Shown here one piece after another: positions 24,584 to 32,310 of a stretch of DNA of 32,377 nucleotides. The notes beneath the pieces were generated by a model, which was given only the letters and a program-made list of their open reading frames with translations, did no database searches and had not been told where the DNA came from. The stretch is from UBA9845 sp051889975 (GTDB lineage: Bacteria > Bacillota > Clostridia > Christensenellales > UBA1242), in contig JBJFDJ010000030.1 of assembly GCA_051889975.1 (NCBI GenBank), positions 1 to 32,377 of the forward strand, in the 5' to 3' direction. Each line of letters starts with the position of its first letter. Within the stretch, counting starts at the first letter, position 1. A program made the translations under genes and the position numbers.

Positions 24584-25801
24584 CTATTTTTCAACTTTAA
24601 ACAAAGTGCCTTTGCCAACTTGCAACATAATTGCGTCAGTTTGTGGCAAAGTGGTTTCTGGCTCAAAAAGTTTTTCGCCATTAAGTTTAACTGCTCCACC
24701 TTGAATTAATCTGCGAATTTCACCCTTTGACTTATATTTGCCAGTTGAAAACAAGAGTTCCACAACATACAAGTTGCCGTCTGGCGTAAAGTGTTCTGGT
24801 GCTAATTTTATAACTGGTGTTTGGTCACTAAACACATTTTTTTGATAGGTTGCAACAAAATAGTCTTCGGCTTGTTGTGCCAAATCATTGCCGTGATAAA
24901 GCCTAACAATTTCTTTTGCAAGTTCCATTTTTATGTTGCGTGGGTTTTCGCCATTTTTTAACCTTTGTTGTATTTTTGCAATGTCATCTGGGTGCAAGTC
25001 GGTTGTTAAATCATAGTATCTAATGATTAATTCGTCTGGGATTTTCATAACTTTTTCATACATAACTTTTGGCTCTTCGTTTATGCCAACATAGTTGTTG
25101 AGTGACTTGCTCATTTTTTCTATGCCATCTGTTCCTTGCAAAAGTGGAACAAAAAGTGGCACTTGTTGTTTGACGTCATAGTCTTTTTGAATGTTTCTGC
25201 CAAGCAAAATGTTAAATGTTTGGTCTGTTCCACCAAGTTCAATATCTGCCTTGCAAACAACGCTGTCATACGCTTGCATCAATGGATAAAAAAACTCGTG
25301 CACTGCAATTGGTGTGCCTGATTTATATCGCTTTGAAAAGTCGTCACGCTCTAAAATTCGGGCAACTGTTGCCTTGCTACAAAGATCTATGATTTGTGGA
25401 AAAGTCATTTCTGCATACCAATCACTGTTGTAAAGCACTGTTGTTTTGTCTTTGTTTAAAATTTTAAAGATTTGGTCAACATAGGTTTGAGCATTTGCCC
25501 TAACTTGCTCGCGAGAAAGTTGATTTCTGGTTTTGCTTTTGCCTGATGGGTCACCAATCATACCTGTAAAATCGCCAATAATAATTGAAACATGATGACC
25601 AAGGTCTTGAAGTTGTTTTAGTTTGCGCAAAGCAACAGCATGGCCAAGGTGAATGTCTGGTGCTGATGGGTCCAAGCCAAATTTGATGTTAAGAACTCTG
25701 CCGTCTAAATAAACTTCGTCTATTTTTTGAGTTAATGCTTCAACATCTGGGTTTTCTGCCCCTTTTAATAAAAATTTAAGTGTGTCTTGCTTGTTAAACA
25801 T
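24584..25801 (-). CDS. tyrS: Tyrosyl-tRNA synthetase
   Basis: A class I aminoacyl-tRNA synthetase charging tRNA-Tyr. The HIGH box is HLGH (in PSAPDIHLGHAVAL), the KMSKS loop is EKMSKSLNNYVG, and the C-terminal 65 residues form an S4 RNA-binding domain (YKSKGEIRRLIQGGAVKLNGEKL). The start is the ATG 25799-25801, which has GAGGT 7 bases upstream; the frame continues 12 codons further without support. At 405 residues it has the length of the TyrZ-type (TyrRS-II) enzymes. Unlike aspS next door there is no T-box leader, only a standard promoter. Confidence 0.95.
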   Translation of the reverse strand: MFNKQDTLKFLLKGAENPDVEALTQKIDEVYLDGRVLNIKFGLDPSAPDIHLGHAVALRKLKQLQDLGHHVSIIIGDFTGMIGDPSGKSKTRNQLSREQVRANAQTYVDQIFKILNKDKTTVLYNSDWYAEMTFPQIIDLCSKATVARILERDDFSKRYKSGTPIAVHEFFYPLMQAYDSVVCKADIELGGTDQTFNILLGRNIQKDYDVKQQVPLFVPLLQGTDGIEKMSKSLNNYVGINEEPKVMYEKVMKIPDELIIRYYDLTTDLHPDDIAKIQQRLKNGENPRNIKMELAKEIVRLYHGNDLAQQAEDYFVATYQKNVFSDQTPVIKLAPEHFTPDGNLYVVELLFSTGKYKSKGEIRRLIQGGAVKLNGEKLFEPETTLPQTDAIMLQVGKGTLFKVEK

Positions 25802-25827
25802 ATTTTTACCTCGTAATTTACTAAAAA

Positions 25828-25856
25828 ATTTTAGCACAATAAAAATGTTGTGTCAA
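25828..25856 (-). promoter_or_regulatory. Promoter of tyrS
   Basis: TTGACA (25851-25856) and TAAAAT (25828-25833) on the minus strand, 17 bases apart. The leader is only about 20 bases, too short for a T-box. Confidence 0.75.
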
Positions 25857-25886
25857 ACAATTGAGATATCAGCATAATTAAAAAAC

Positions 25887-25926
25887 AAGACTTAATCACC
25901 TTGTTATAACAATAGGTGCAAGTCCT
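25887..25926 (-). terminator. Terminator after aspS
   Basis: On the minus strand AGGACTT pairs with AAGTCTT (one wobble), and an inner CACC/GGTG helix encloses the palindrome TTGTTATAACAA. A T-run follows directly. It lies about 55 bases after the aspS stop. Confidence 0.65.
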
Positions 25927-25982
25927 GTAATATTCTTAATGTTTATAAATTATTTTTTGCATTTTTTAATTTTTAGTATCTT

Positions 25983-27713
25983 TTAAATATCAAGTTTTAT
26001 GTGAACATCTTTAAGGGCTTTTTCGTCAACGGTGTTTGGTGCGTTTGTAAGTGGGTCACAGCCGTTTTTGTTCATTGGAAATGCAATTACATCACGAATA
26101 AACTCGTTGTGTGTGAGTAGCATCATAATACGGTCAAAGCCTGCCCCACTGCCACAATGTGGTGGCGCACCATATGAAAATGCGTTGTAAAGTGCTGGGA
26201 ATTTGCTTTCGACAACTTCTTTGTCGTATCCAGCAAGTTTAAATAGTTCAACCATAAGGTCTGGCCTGTGATTGCGAACTGCACCAGACAAACTTTCATA
26301 GCCATTGATAACAAGGTCATATTGATATGCTTTTGCGCCAAGTGGGTTGCGTTTAACTTCTTCAATGTCTGCTTGTGGCAAACTGAATGGGTTGTGGCTG
26401 AAAGCAATGTTGCCATCGTCATCAAGTTCATAGAATGGGAAGTCAACAATCCAAACAAAGTTATATGCGTCTTTGTCAATAAGTTCAAGTCTACTGCCAA
26501 GTTCGTTGCGCAGGAGGTCGGCAAACTTGTTAACCTTTGTTTTTTCATCTGCAACAAAGAAAATTGTGTCGTGTGTTTGATAGTTTAACTCTGCTTTTAA
26601 TTGTGATTTTTCTTGTTCTGTTATATATTTTGAAATGCCTGTTTCAAAAACATCGTTTTCGCCCAATCTAACATAAGCAAGTCCTTTTGCTTCACGTTGT
26701 TTTAAAAAGTCGGTTAAGGCGTCATAGAATTTGCGACCTTTTTCGCCACAGTTAACTTTGATTGCCTTTATCACATTGCCTTTAAAGGCATTAAACTCAC
26801 TATTTGCAAAGATATCTGTTACATCTTTAACTTTTAATGGGTTGCGCAAGTCTGGTTTGTCACTGCAATAGTCACGCATTGCATCTTCATAAGTTAAGCG
26901 AGCAAAAGGTGTTTGTGGGCGTTTGCCTGCAAACTTTTCAAAAATGCCAGCATACAAACTTTCCATAACAGCAAAAACATCTTCTTGCGTTGCAAAAGCC
27001 ATTTCCATATCAATTTGATAGAACTCTGTTGGAGAACGATCTGCCCTTGCGTCTTCGTCCCTAAAACAAGGTGCAATTTGAAAGTATTTGTCAACGCCAC
27101 TTGTCATAAGTAGTTGTTTGAACTGTTGTGGTGCTTGTGGAAGCGCATAAAACTTGCCCGGATTTAAACGAGATGGCACCAAAAAGTCGCGCGCACCTTC
27201 TGGACTGGATGCTGTTAAAATTGGTGTTTGAACCTCCAAAAAACCTTGTTCGTGCATAAAATTTCTGACATACAACATAAGGTCACTGCGAAGTTTTAGC
27301 ATTTTTTGATTATACTCTGCCCTTAAATCGAGGTAACGATATTTAAGACGCAAGTCTTCGTTGACATCTTGGCTTGTTTTGATTTCAAAAGGCAAAACAT
27401 TGTTGCACTTGCCCAAAATTTCTATACTTTTAGCAACAATTTCTATGTCGCCAGTTGGCATATTTGGATTTTTACTGCTTCGCTCTTCAACCTTGCCACA
27501 AACACAGATGACATCTTCTTTGTTTAATTCAACTTGCAAATCTTCTGGAAGGATGACCTGAGTTTTTCCATAATAATCTCTTAAAACAACAAAGGTTATG
27601 CCACCAAGTTTGCGAATGGTGTCAACAAAGCCACTAATTGTGTGTTCTTCGCCAACATTGTCAATTCTTAAACTGCCACAATCAACTGTTCTATACTTGT
27701 TTTTTGCTATCAT
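25983..27713 (-). CDS. aspS: Aspartyl-tRNA synthetase
   Basis: A class II synthetase charging tRNA-Asp. From the N-terminus: OB-fold anticodon-binding domain (VGEEHTISGFVDTIRKLGGITFVVLRDYYGKTQVI), motif 1 near FLEVQTPILTASSPEGARDFLVPSR, motif 2 with FRDEDARADRSPTEFYQID, the bacterial insertion (GAD) domain, and motif 3 GAGFDRIMMLL. The ATG 27711-27713 has AAAGGAGA 7 bases upstream, giving 576 residues. A longer frame to 27761 overlaps the leader terminator and is not real. Expression is governed by the Asp-specific T-box immediately upstream. Whether it also charges tRNA-Asn cannot be decided; no asparaginyl or amidotransferase gene is in view. Confidence 0.96.
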   Translation of the reverse strand: MIAKNKYRTVDCGSLRIDNVGEEHTISGFVDTIRKLGGITFVVLRDYYGKTQVILPEDLQVELNKEDVICVCGKVEERSSKNPNMPTGDIEIVAKSIEILGKCNNVLPFEIKTSQDVNEDLRLKYRYLDLRAEYNQKMLKLRSDLMLYVRNFMHEQGFLEVQTPILTASSPEGARDFLVPSRLNPGKFYALPQAPQQFKQLLMTSGVDKYFQIAPCFRDEDARADRSPTEFYQIDMEMAFATQEDVFAVMESLYAGIFEKFAGKRPQTPFARLTYEDAMRDYCSDKPDLRNPLKVKDVTDIFANSEFNAFKGNVIKAIKVNCGEKGRKFYDALTDFLKQREAKGLAYVRLGENDVFETGISKYITEQEKSQLKAELNYQTHDTIFFVADEKTKVNKFADLLRNELGSRLELIDKDAYNFVWIVDFPFYELDDDGNIAFSHNPFSLPQADIEEVKRNPLGAKAYQYDLVINGYESLSGAVRNHRPDLMVELFKLAGYDKEVVESKFPALYNAFSYGAPPHCGSGAGFDRIMMLLTHNEFIRDVIAFPMNKNGCDPLTNAPNTVDEKALKDVHIKLDI

Positions 27714-27733
27714 AATTTTGTCTCCTTTAAATA

Positions 27734-27925
27734 AAAAATCCCAATGCGCAAAAATACGCATTAGGACGATAAATCAACTTTACCGCGGTGCCACCTAATT
27801 TGCCGTAACGACCACTCTTTTTGTTTTTGGTGCTTATTTTATGAAGTGTCCTTCGCCAAAGCCGATTTAACAGGTTTACACTATCCCCATCTCACTAAAA
27901 AACCCAACAATGGTTACTCTCTTCA
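27734..27925 (-). promoter_or_regulatory. T-box riboswitch, Asp-specific, upstream of aspS
   Basis: The conserved T-box sequence AGGTGGCACCGCGG is at 27783-27796 (minus strand). Its variable base in UGGN is C, which pairs with the G73 discriminator of tRNA-Asp. Stem I carries GAC at 27848-27850, flanked by GAAG and ACUUC as in specifier loops, so the codon read is Asp, matching the gene. The competing terminator is the stem of CCTAATGCGTA with TGCGCATTGGG (about 27740-27766) followed by a T-run (27734-27739). Uncharged tRNA-Asp would favour the antiterminator and allow aspS transcription. Confidence 0.93.
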
Positions 27926-27931
27926 AAGCAA

Positions 27932-27960
27932 CTTATAATATTTTAAGTTGTTTTTGACAA
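27932..27960 (-). promoter_or_regulatory. Promoter of the T-box/aspS transcript
   Basis: TTGTCA (27955-27960) and TATAAG (27932-27937) on the minus strand with 17 bases between them, placed just upstream of the first helix of the leader. Confidence 0.55.
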
Positions 27961-28060
27961 AAAGTCAATCATTTTGCAATTATTGTTACAGCGAAAAAAT
28001 TTTAAATTTTTTAGTTCATCACACAAATTTGCCAACAATAAAAATGCTTAATTAATTTTG

Positions 28061-28089
28061 TTGTTTTACTTTTAAAAATTTGATATATT
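28061..28089 (+). promoter_or_regulatory. Promoter of the exported-protein gene
   Basis: TTGTTT (28061-28066) and TATATT (28084-28089) with a 17-base spacer; the ribosome site AAGGA follows at about 28099-28103. Confidence 0.5.
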
Positions 28090-28112
28090 AAAAATAACAA
28101 GGAATTTTAAAC

Positions 28113-29093
28113 ATGAAAAAATCATTAAAAATTATATTGAGTATCACAATTATATTATGTGCTACAATATCATCATTTGTGCTTGTATATTTTTATTGTG
28201 ATAGTTATCCAGAATTTTATGTCGTTGCCACAAAGTCGTTTAGCATACCCGGTTTGGAAACAACTTTTGTTCCACAGGGGCTAGACTTTGACAGCGCAAA
28301 CAACAAGTTTTTGGTTACAGGATATATGTCTAGTGGCGAACCAAGTAGGCTATATATTGTTGACAAACAGACAAATTCAACTGAAAAATATGTTACATTT
28401 ACAAGCGAAAGCAATGACTATATAGGTCATTGTGGGGGCGTTGCCATTGACGGAGATTATGGTTGGATTGTTGGCGACAAAATGTTGCATAGATTTAACT
28501 ATTCTAGCGTTTTAACAGCAAAAAATGGCGATAAAATTGAATTTGTTGATAGTTTTGCAACAGGCAATGGTTGTGACTTTGTGCTTGTTAAAAATGGCAA
28601 ATTAATTGTTGGCGAATTTTACAAGGCTGGCAAATACGACACACCAACTTCTCATCATTTGCAAATAAATGAAGCTGAAACAAACTATGCACTTGCCTAT
28701 GTTTATACCATTGAGCAGGCAAACGATTACGGCTTGTTAACTCAAACGCCAGAAGCAGGCATTTCACTGCCAAATCAAGTTCAAGGTATGAATTTTACAA
28801 AAGATGGCAATGTTGTTCTTTCAACATCATATTCAATACCAAATAGTCAAATTTTAATTTATGAAAATGTTTTAAACTCTGCTCCACAATTTCAAATAAC
28901 TTTAAACGACAAAACACTTCCTGTTTATGCTTTGTCAAGTCAAAACAAACTAAAGACAATAAGTGCTTGTGCTATGAGTGAAGAACTTGTGCTTGTAGAT
29001 GACAAAGTTTATTTGCTGTTTGAAAGTGCTTGTTCAAAATACAGACTTATCAACAGAGAAAAACTTTACAACGTTTATGCTTTGGATATTTAA
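28113..29093 (+). CDS. Membrane-anchored exported protein, probably a beta-propeller
   Basis: A 326-residue protein with a basic start and one hydrophobic segment (about residues 5-28), so it is exported and either cleaved or anchored at the N-terminus. The remainder has no further membrane helix and consists of repeated beta-strand units (FVPQGLDFDSANNKFLVTGYM, GGVAIDGDYGWIVGDKMLHRF, VLVKNGKLIVGEF, QVQGMNFTKDGNVVLSTSY, ELVLVDDKVYLLFES). This pattern of about 40-50 residues per repeat fits a propeller like those of the SMP-30 or lactonase type. No catalytic residues can be assigned. It is one of two plus-strand genes and has its own promoter, AAGGA ribosome site and terminator. Role unknown; a wall- or surface-sensing function would be a guess. 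Confidence 0.65.
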   Translation: MKKSLKIILSITIILCATISSFVLVYFYCDSYPEFYVVATKSFSIPGLETTFVPQGLDFDSANNKFLVTGYMSSGEPSRLYIVDKQTNSTEKYVTFTSESNDYIGHCGGVAIDGDYGWIVGDKMLHRFNYSSVLTAKNGDKIEFVDSFATGNGCDFVLVKNGKLIVGEFYKAGKYDTPTSHHLQINEAETNYALAYVYTIEQANDYGLLTQTPEAGISLPNQVQGMNFTKDGNVVLSTSYSIPNSQILIYENVLNSAPQFQITLNDKTLPVYALSSQNKLKTISACAMSEELVLVDDKVYLLFESACSKYRLINREKLYNVYALDI

Positions 29094-29198
29094 AATAGCA
29101 TACAATAAATTTAAATGATAGCCGTAATAAATTAAAAACTAATTAAATTTATTAATGATAATAATATTAAAATTGAAATTGAAAAAATCACAAAAAAA

Positions 29199-29231
29199 CC
29201 ACAAATAAACTAAACTATTTGTGGATTTTTT
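29199..29231 (+). terminator. Bidirectional terminator between convergent genes
   Basis: CCACAAATA (29199-29207) and TATTTGTGG (29216-29224) form a 9-bp stem flanked by A and T runs, serving both the plus-strand exported-protein gene and the minus-strand gene ending at 29255. Confidence 0.85.
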
Positions 29232-29254
29232 TATAATGATTTTTTTATAATAAA

Positions 29255-29694
29255 TTATTTTGCAGATGAAACAACATATTTTGTGTTTTCAACAAACACG
29301 CTAACAACAAGTTTTGTTGGAAGTTCTGGGTTTTGCAAAGAGCATTTAGAACGAACCCAATAGCCATTGTCATTTGCTTCTGTTCTTGTTTTAAAAGCAC
29401 AACTCATTGTTCTGTCACCTGTAACTTCAAGGTAAGTATCAGCAGTTTTATCCCAATATTGTGCACAATCTTTTAAAAGTGTTGTTAAGTTGTCATTTTC
29501 AGAAACTGCACTGCCAACTACTTCATTATCTTTGTAAATTTCAAATACAACTTTGTCAATTTTTGCAATATCAATCTCGTCAAAGTTGATATTTACACTT
29601 GTGTCAATGTAATTTTCGCCAGAGTATTCATACCAATTTGTAATTGTTGCTGAATGAACTTTTGAAAGGTCTTCCACTTCATTTATTGCTGGAC
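29255..29694 (-). CDS. Unrecognised protein, C-terminal part (interrupted by assembly gap)
   Basis: About 146 codons are visible before the N run, ending in VENTKYVVSSAK and a stop. The segment is acidic, Thr/Asn/Asp-rich and beta-stranded (ATITNWYEYSGENYIDTSVNINFDEIDIAKIDKVVFEIYKDNEVVGSAVS), with no membrane helix or catalytic motif. It looks like an extracellular or immunoglobulin-like domain. Since the start is in the gap, length, signal peptide and identity are unknown. It may belong to a much larger protein. The frame meeting the RNHCP gene across the gap is an artefact of scaffolding. Confidence 0.55.
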
Positions 29695-29794
29695 NNNNNN
29701 NNNNNNNNNNNNNNNNNNNNNNNNNNNNNNNNNNNNNNNNNNNNNNNNNNNNNNNNNNNNNNNNNNNNNNNNNNNNNNNNNNNNNNNNNNNNNN
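29695..29794. other. Assembly gap (100 N)
   Basis: Exactly 100 undetermined bases, the conventional placeholder for a scaffold join of unknown length. Both neighbouring genes run into it, so real sequence of unknown length is missing. Confidence 0.98.
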
Positions 29795-30054
29795 GCCGTT
29801 TTGTTGTTGTGAATTTTGCCACACTTTTGGCATTGATAAACAATAACTGTGCCCTTTTTGGTGTTTAACTTAACATCAATGGGTTTAAGCTCGCCCTTGC
29901 AATCATTTGCCCTATCGCCCGGGTTAATGTCAACATGAACCGATTTTAAACAGTTTGGGCAATGGTCACGGCTTGTATACCCAAGGGGACTAACCAAAAA
30001 GCCACAAAAGTTGCACACAAATTGGTTGTCATTTTTTGTAAATGTTTTATTCAT
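29795..30054 (-). CDS. RNHCP-domain zinc-ribbon protein (3' end lost in assembly gap)
   Basis: The 86 visible residues hold three CxxC pairs: CNFCG (15-19), CPNC after TSRDH (32-35) and CQKCG near residue 77. The central sequence SRDHCPNCLKSVHVDINPGDRANDCKGELKP is the RNHCP signature of small bacterial zinc-ribbon proteins, whose function is not established. Members are about 90-110 residues, so only a few C-terminal codons are lost in the gap. No Shine-Dalgarno sequence precedes the ATG; TAATAT (30061-30066), preceded by TG, stands where a -10 would start transcription on the ATG itself. Confidence 0.85.
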
Positions 30055-30218
30055 ATAACTATATTATCACAAAATTAAGCAAAAATTAAGCAAAAATTTA
30101 ATGAATATAATCATTTTATTTTTGAAATAATGTTTTTTTATTTAATTTGCATTTTTTTAATTTTTATTTTAAATAATACGCTTAAAGTTTTTTATTTGTT
30201 GCGCAATTGTTCCAAAGA

Positions 30219-32285
30219 TTAATAATTTTCTAGCTTTATTTCAAAAAAACTTTTTGCATAACCACAAACTTCACAATAATTTGGTGCTTTTGTGCCAATT
30301 ACAACATGGCCACAATTTTTACATTCCCAAATTTTAACTTGGCTTTTTTCAAACACTGTTGCCGTCTCAACATTTTTTAAAAGCGCACGATATCTTTCTT
30401 CGTGAGTTTTTTCAATTTGAGCAACAAGCCTAAATTTTTTTGCAAGTTCAAAAAATCCTTCTCTTTCGGCTGTTTGTGCAAACTCGGCATACATATCTGT
30501 CCACTCATAGTTTTCACCTTGGGCAGCAGAAAGCAAGTTTTTTGCAGTGTCGCCAAGACCACCCAATTCTTTAAACCACAACTTTGCGTGTTCTCTTTCG
30601 TTTTCGGCAGTTTTTAAAAACAAATCTGCAATTTGCTCATAGCCTTCACTTCTGGCAATGTCGGCAAAATACGTGTATTTGTTTCGTGCTTCGCTTTCGC
30701 CTGCAAAAGCAGTTAACAAATTTTTTTGCGTTTGTGTGCCATCATATTTGGAAATGTTTTCTTCTTTAGCTTCAACATATCTTTCACCAACAACTGTAAG
30801 CACATCGCCTTTTGCCAAACATCTTGGGCAAACAGGTTCTTTGCCTTCTTCAACTTCAAAAATTTCTCCACAAATCATACATTTATACTTTATTACTTTT
30901 TTACTTTTCATTTGTTCATCACCATTTTTGTTTAAATCATCACTTTTGTCTGTGTAAATTGTGTGCAACAACTCAACTGCCCTTTTTGAATGTTCTTCGC
31001 CCAAAAACTGTTTATACAACTCAATAATTTGTGGGTTTTCATGTGAAAGACGAAGTTTCATTGATGCATCACGGTTATAAAGTGACTTAATTCTTTCCCT
31101 TTGTGCAGTGTCATCTTGTTCAAAATGTTTTGGCTGGCCACCACCGCCTATGCAACCACCTTTGCATGTCATAATTTCAACAAAGTCATAGTGCTGACCA
31201 TTTTTAATTTTGTCTAACAGCACTCTTGCGTTTGCAAGGCCATAAACGACGGCAACCTTAATTTTTTTGCCTGCAATTTCAAGTTCTGCTTCCCTTATGC
31301 CATCATAACCACGAACAGGTTGCAAGTTAAGTAGCAAATCTTCGGCTCTTTTGCCTGTTAAGTATGTATATGCTGTTCTAACTGCGGCTTCCATAACGCC
31401 ACCAGTGTTGCCAAAAATCACTCCAGCACCACTTGCTTCACCCATAAAGTTATCAAAATTTTCTTCACCAAGACCAGCAAAATCAATGCCTTCTTCTTTT
31501 GCCCATTTTGCAAGCTCAACGGTTGTGATAACATAGTCCATGTCACGCATATCTTTGACATTGTTAAACTTTGCAGATGCGTTCATTTCTTGGCGTCTGA
31601 TTTCAAATTTTTTTGCAACGCAAGGTGTAAGTGCAACATTGACAATATTTTTTGGGTCAATGCCCATCTTTTGAGCAAAATACGTTTTAACAAGTGGACC
31701 TTGCATGCCAATTGGACTTTTGCAAGATGATATATTTGGCAAGATTTCTGGATAAAAAGTTTCGGCAAACTTAATCCATGCTGGGCAACAACTTGTAAAT
31801 TGTGGCAAATTTTTGTTTTGTTTAACCCTTTGGACAAGTTCACTTGCTTCTTCGCAAATTGTTAAGTCTGCGGCAAAATTTGTGTCCAAAACATAGTCAA
31901 AGCCCAATTTTTTTAAAAGAGAGACCATTTTGCCTTGCACAAAACTGCCATATGGCATGCCAAATTCTTCACCAAGCCCAACTCTAACTGATGGCGAAGT
32001 TGAAACAATAACTATTTTTTTGCTATCTTGTATGGCGTTTTTAACATCTTCATACTCTTCGGCAACAACAAGCGAGTTTGCAGGGCAAACCTTTATGCAT
32101 TGACCACAGTTAACACAAACAGATTTGCCACAAGTTTTGTTTAAATTATAATTGTTGTTAACACTAACAAATTCATTGCATATTTTTGCACATTCACCAC
32201 ACTTTGTGCACCTTTGTTCAATTCGCTTTACAGATGGATTATCTTCATCAATTGCAACTCTTGTTGTTTGATTTAAATGCTTCAT
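30219..32285 (-). CDS. [FeFe] hydrogenase fused to rubredoxin-rubrerythrin-rubredoxin
   Basis: One open frame of 688 residues joins two enzymes (residue numbers from the ATG at 32283-32285). Residues 24-70 hold two [4Fe-4S] ferredoxin motifs (CTKCGECAKIC and CVNCGQCIKVCP). The hydrogenase H-cluster motifs follow: L1 TSCCPAW (164-170), L2 TPCVAKKFE (220-228) and L3 MTCKGGCIGGGG (about 372-383). Residue 459 (ATG 30909-30911) begins a second module: a CMICG/CPRC rubredoxin-type knuckle, then a complete rubrerythrin four-helix diiron domain (FAGESEARNKY, ENEREHAK, TAEREGF, IEKTHEERY), and a C-terminal rubredoxin (CKNCGH, CEVCGY). It is a cytoplasmic protein. Likely use is reduction of H2O2 or O2 with electrons from H2 or ferredoxin. 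L2 has Thr where Met is usual. GGGAGGTG is 3-4 bases before the ATG. Confidence 0.93.
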   Translation of the reverse strand: MKHLNQTTRVAIDEDNPSVKRIEQRCTKCGECAKICNEFVSVNNNYNLNKTCGKSVCVNCGQCIKVCPANSLVVAEEYEDVKNAIQDSKKIVIVSTSPSVRVGLGEEFGMPYGSFVQGKMVSLLKKLGFDYVLDTNFAADLTICEEASELVQRVKQNKNLPQFTSCCPAWIKFAETFYPEILPNISSCKSPIGMQGPLVKTYFAQKMGIDPKNIVNVALTPCVAKKFEIRRQEMNASAKFNNVKDMRDMDYVITTVELAKWAKEEGIDFAGLGEENFDNFMGEASGAGVIFGNTGGVMEAAVRTAYTYLTGKRAEDLLLNLQPVRGYDGIREAELEIAGKKIKVAVVYGLANARVLLDKIKNGQHYDFVEIMTCKGGCIGGGGQPKHFEQDDTAQRERIKSLYNRDASMKLRLSHENPQIIELYKQFLGEEHSKRAVELLHTIYTDKSDDLNKNGDEQMKSKKVIKYKCMICGEIFEVEEGKEPVCPRCLAKGDVLTVVGERYVEAKEENISKYDGTQTQKNLLTAFAGESEARNKYTYFADIARSEGYEQIADLFLKTAENEREHAKLWFKELGGLGDTAKNLLSAAQGENYEWTDMYAEFAQTAEREGFFELAKKFRLVAQIEKTHEERYRALLKNVETATVFEKSQVKIWECKNCGHVVIGTKAPNYCEVCGYAKSFFEIKLENY

Positions 32286-32304
32286 TTGCACCTCCCTAAC
32301 TGAT

Positions 32305-32310
32305 ATTATA
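32305..32310 (-). promoter_or_regulatory. -10 element of the hydrogenase-rubrerythrin gene
   Basis: A perfect TATAAT on the minus strand, placing the start near 32298 and the GGGAGG ribosome site directly after it, so the leader is very short. The -35 side is only T-rich (TTGATT at a 15-base spacing) and not convincing. Confidence 0.5.

Noticed and set aside
27714..27761. aspS beginning 16 codons further upstream
   Set aside because: That start would lie inside the T-box terminator; AAAGGAGA precedes the ATG at 27713.
29683..30054. Continuous frame across the N run joining the RNHCP gene to downstream codons
   Set aside because: N bases read as unknown residues cannot establish a frame, and RNHCP proteins end within about 110 residues.
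30184..30218. Terminator just after the hydrogenase-rubrerythrin gene
   Set aside because: Only an AT-rich tract is present; I could not find a stem with GC pairs followed by a T-run.
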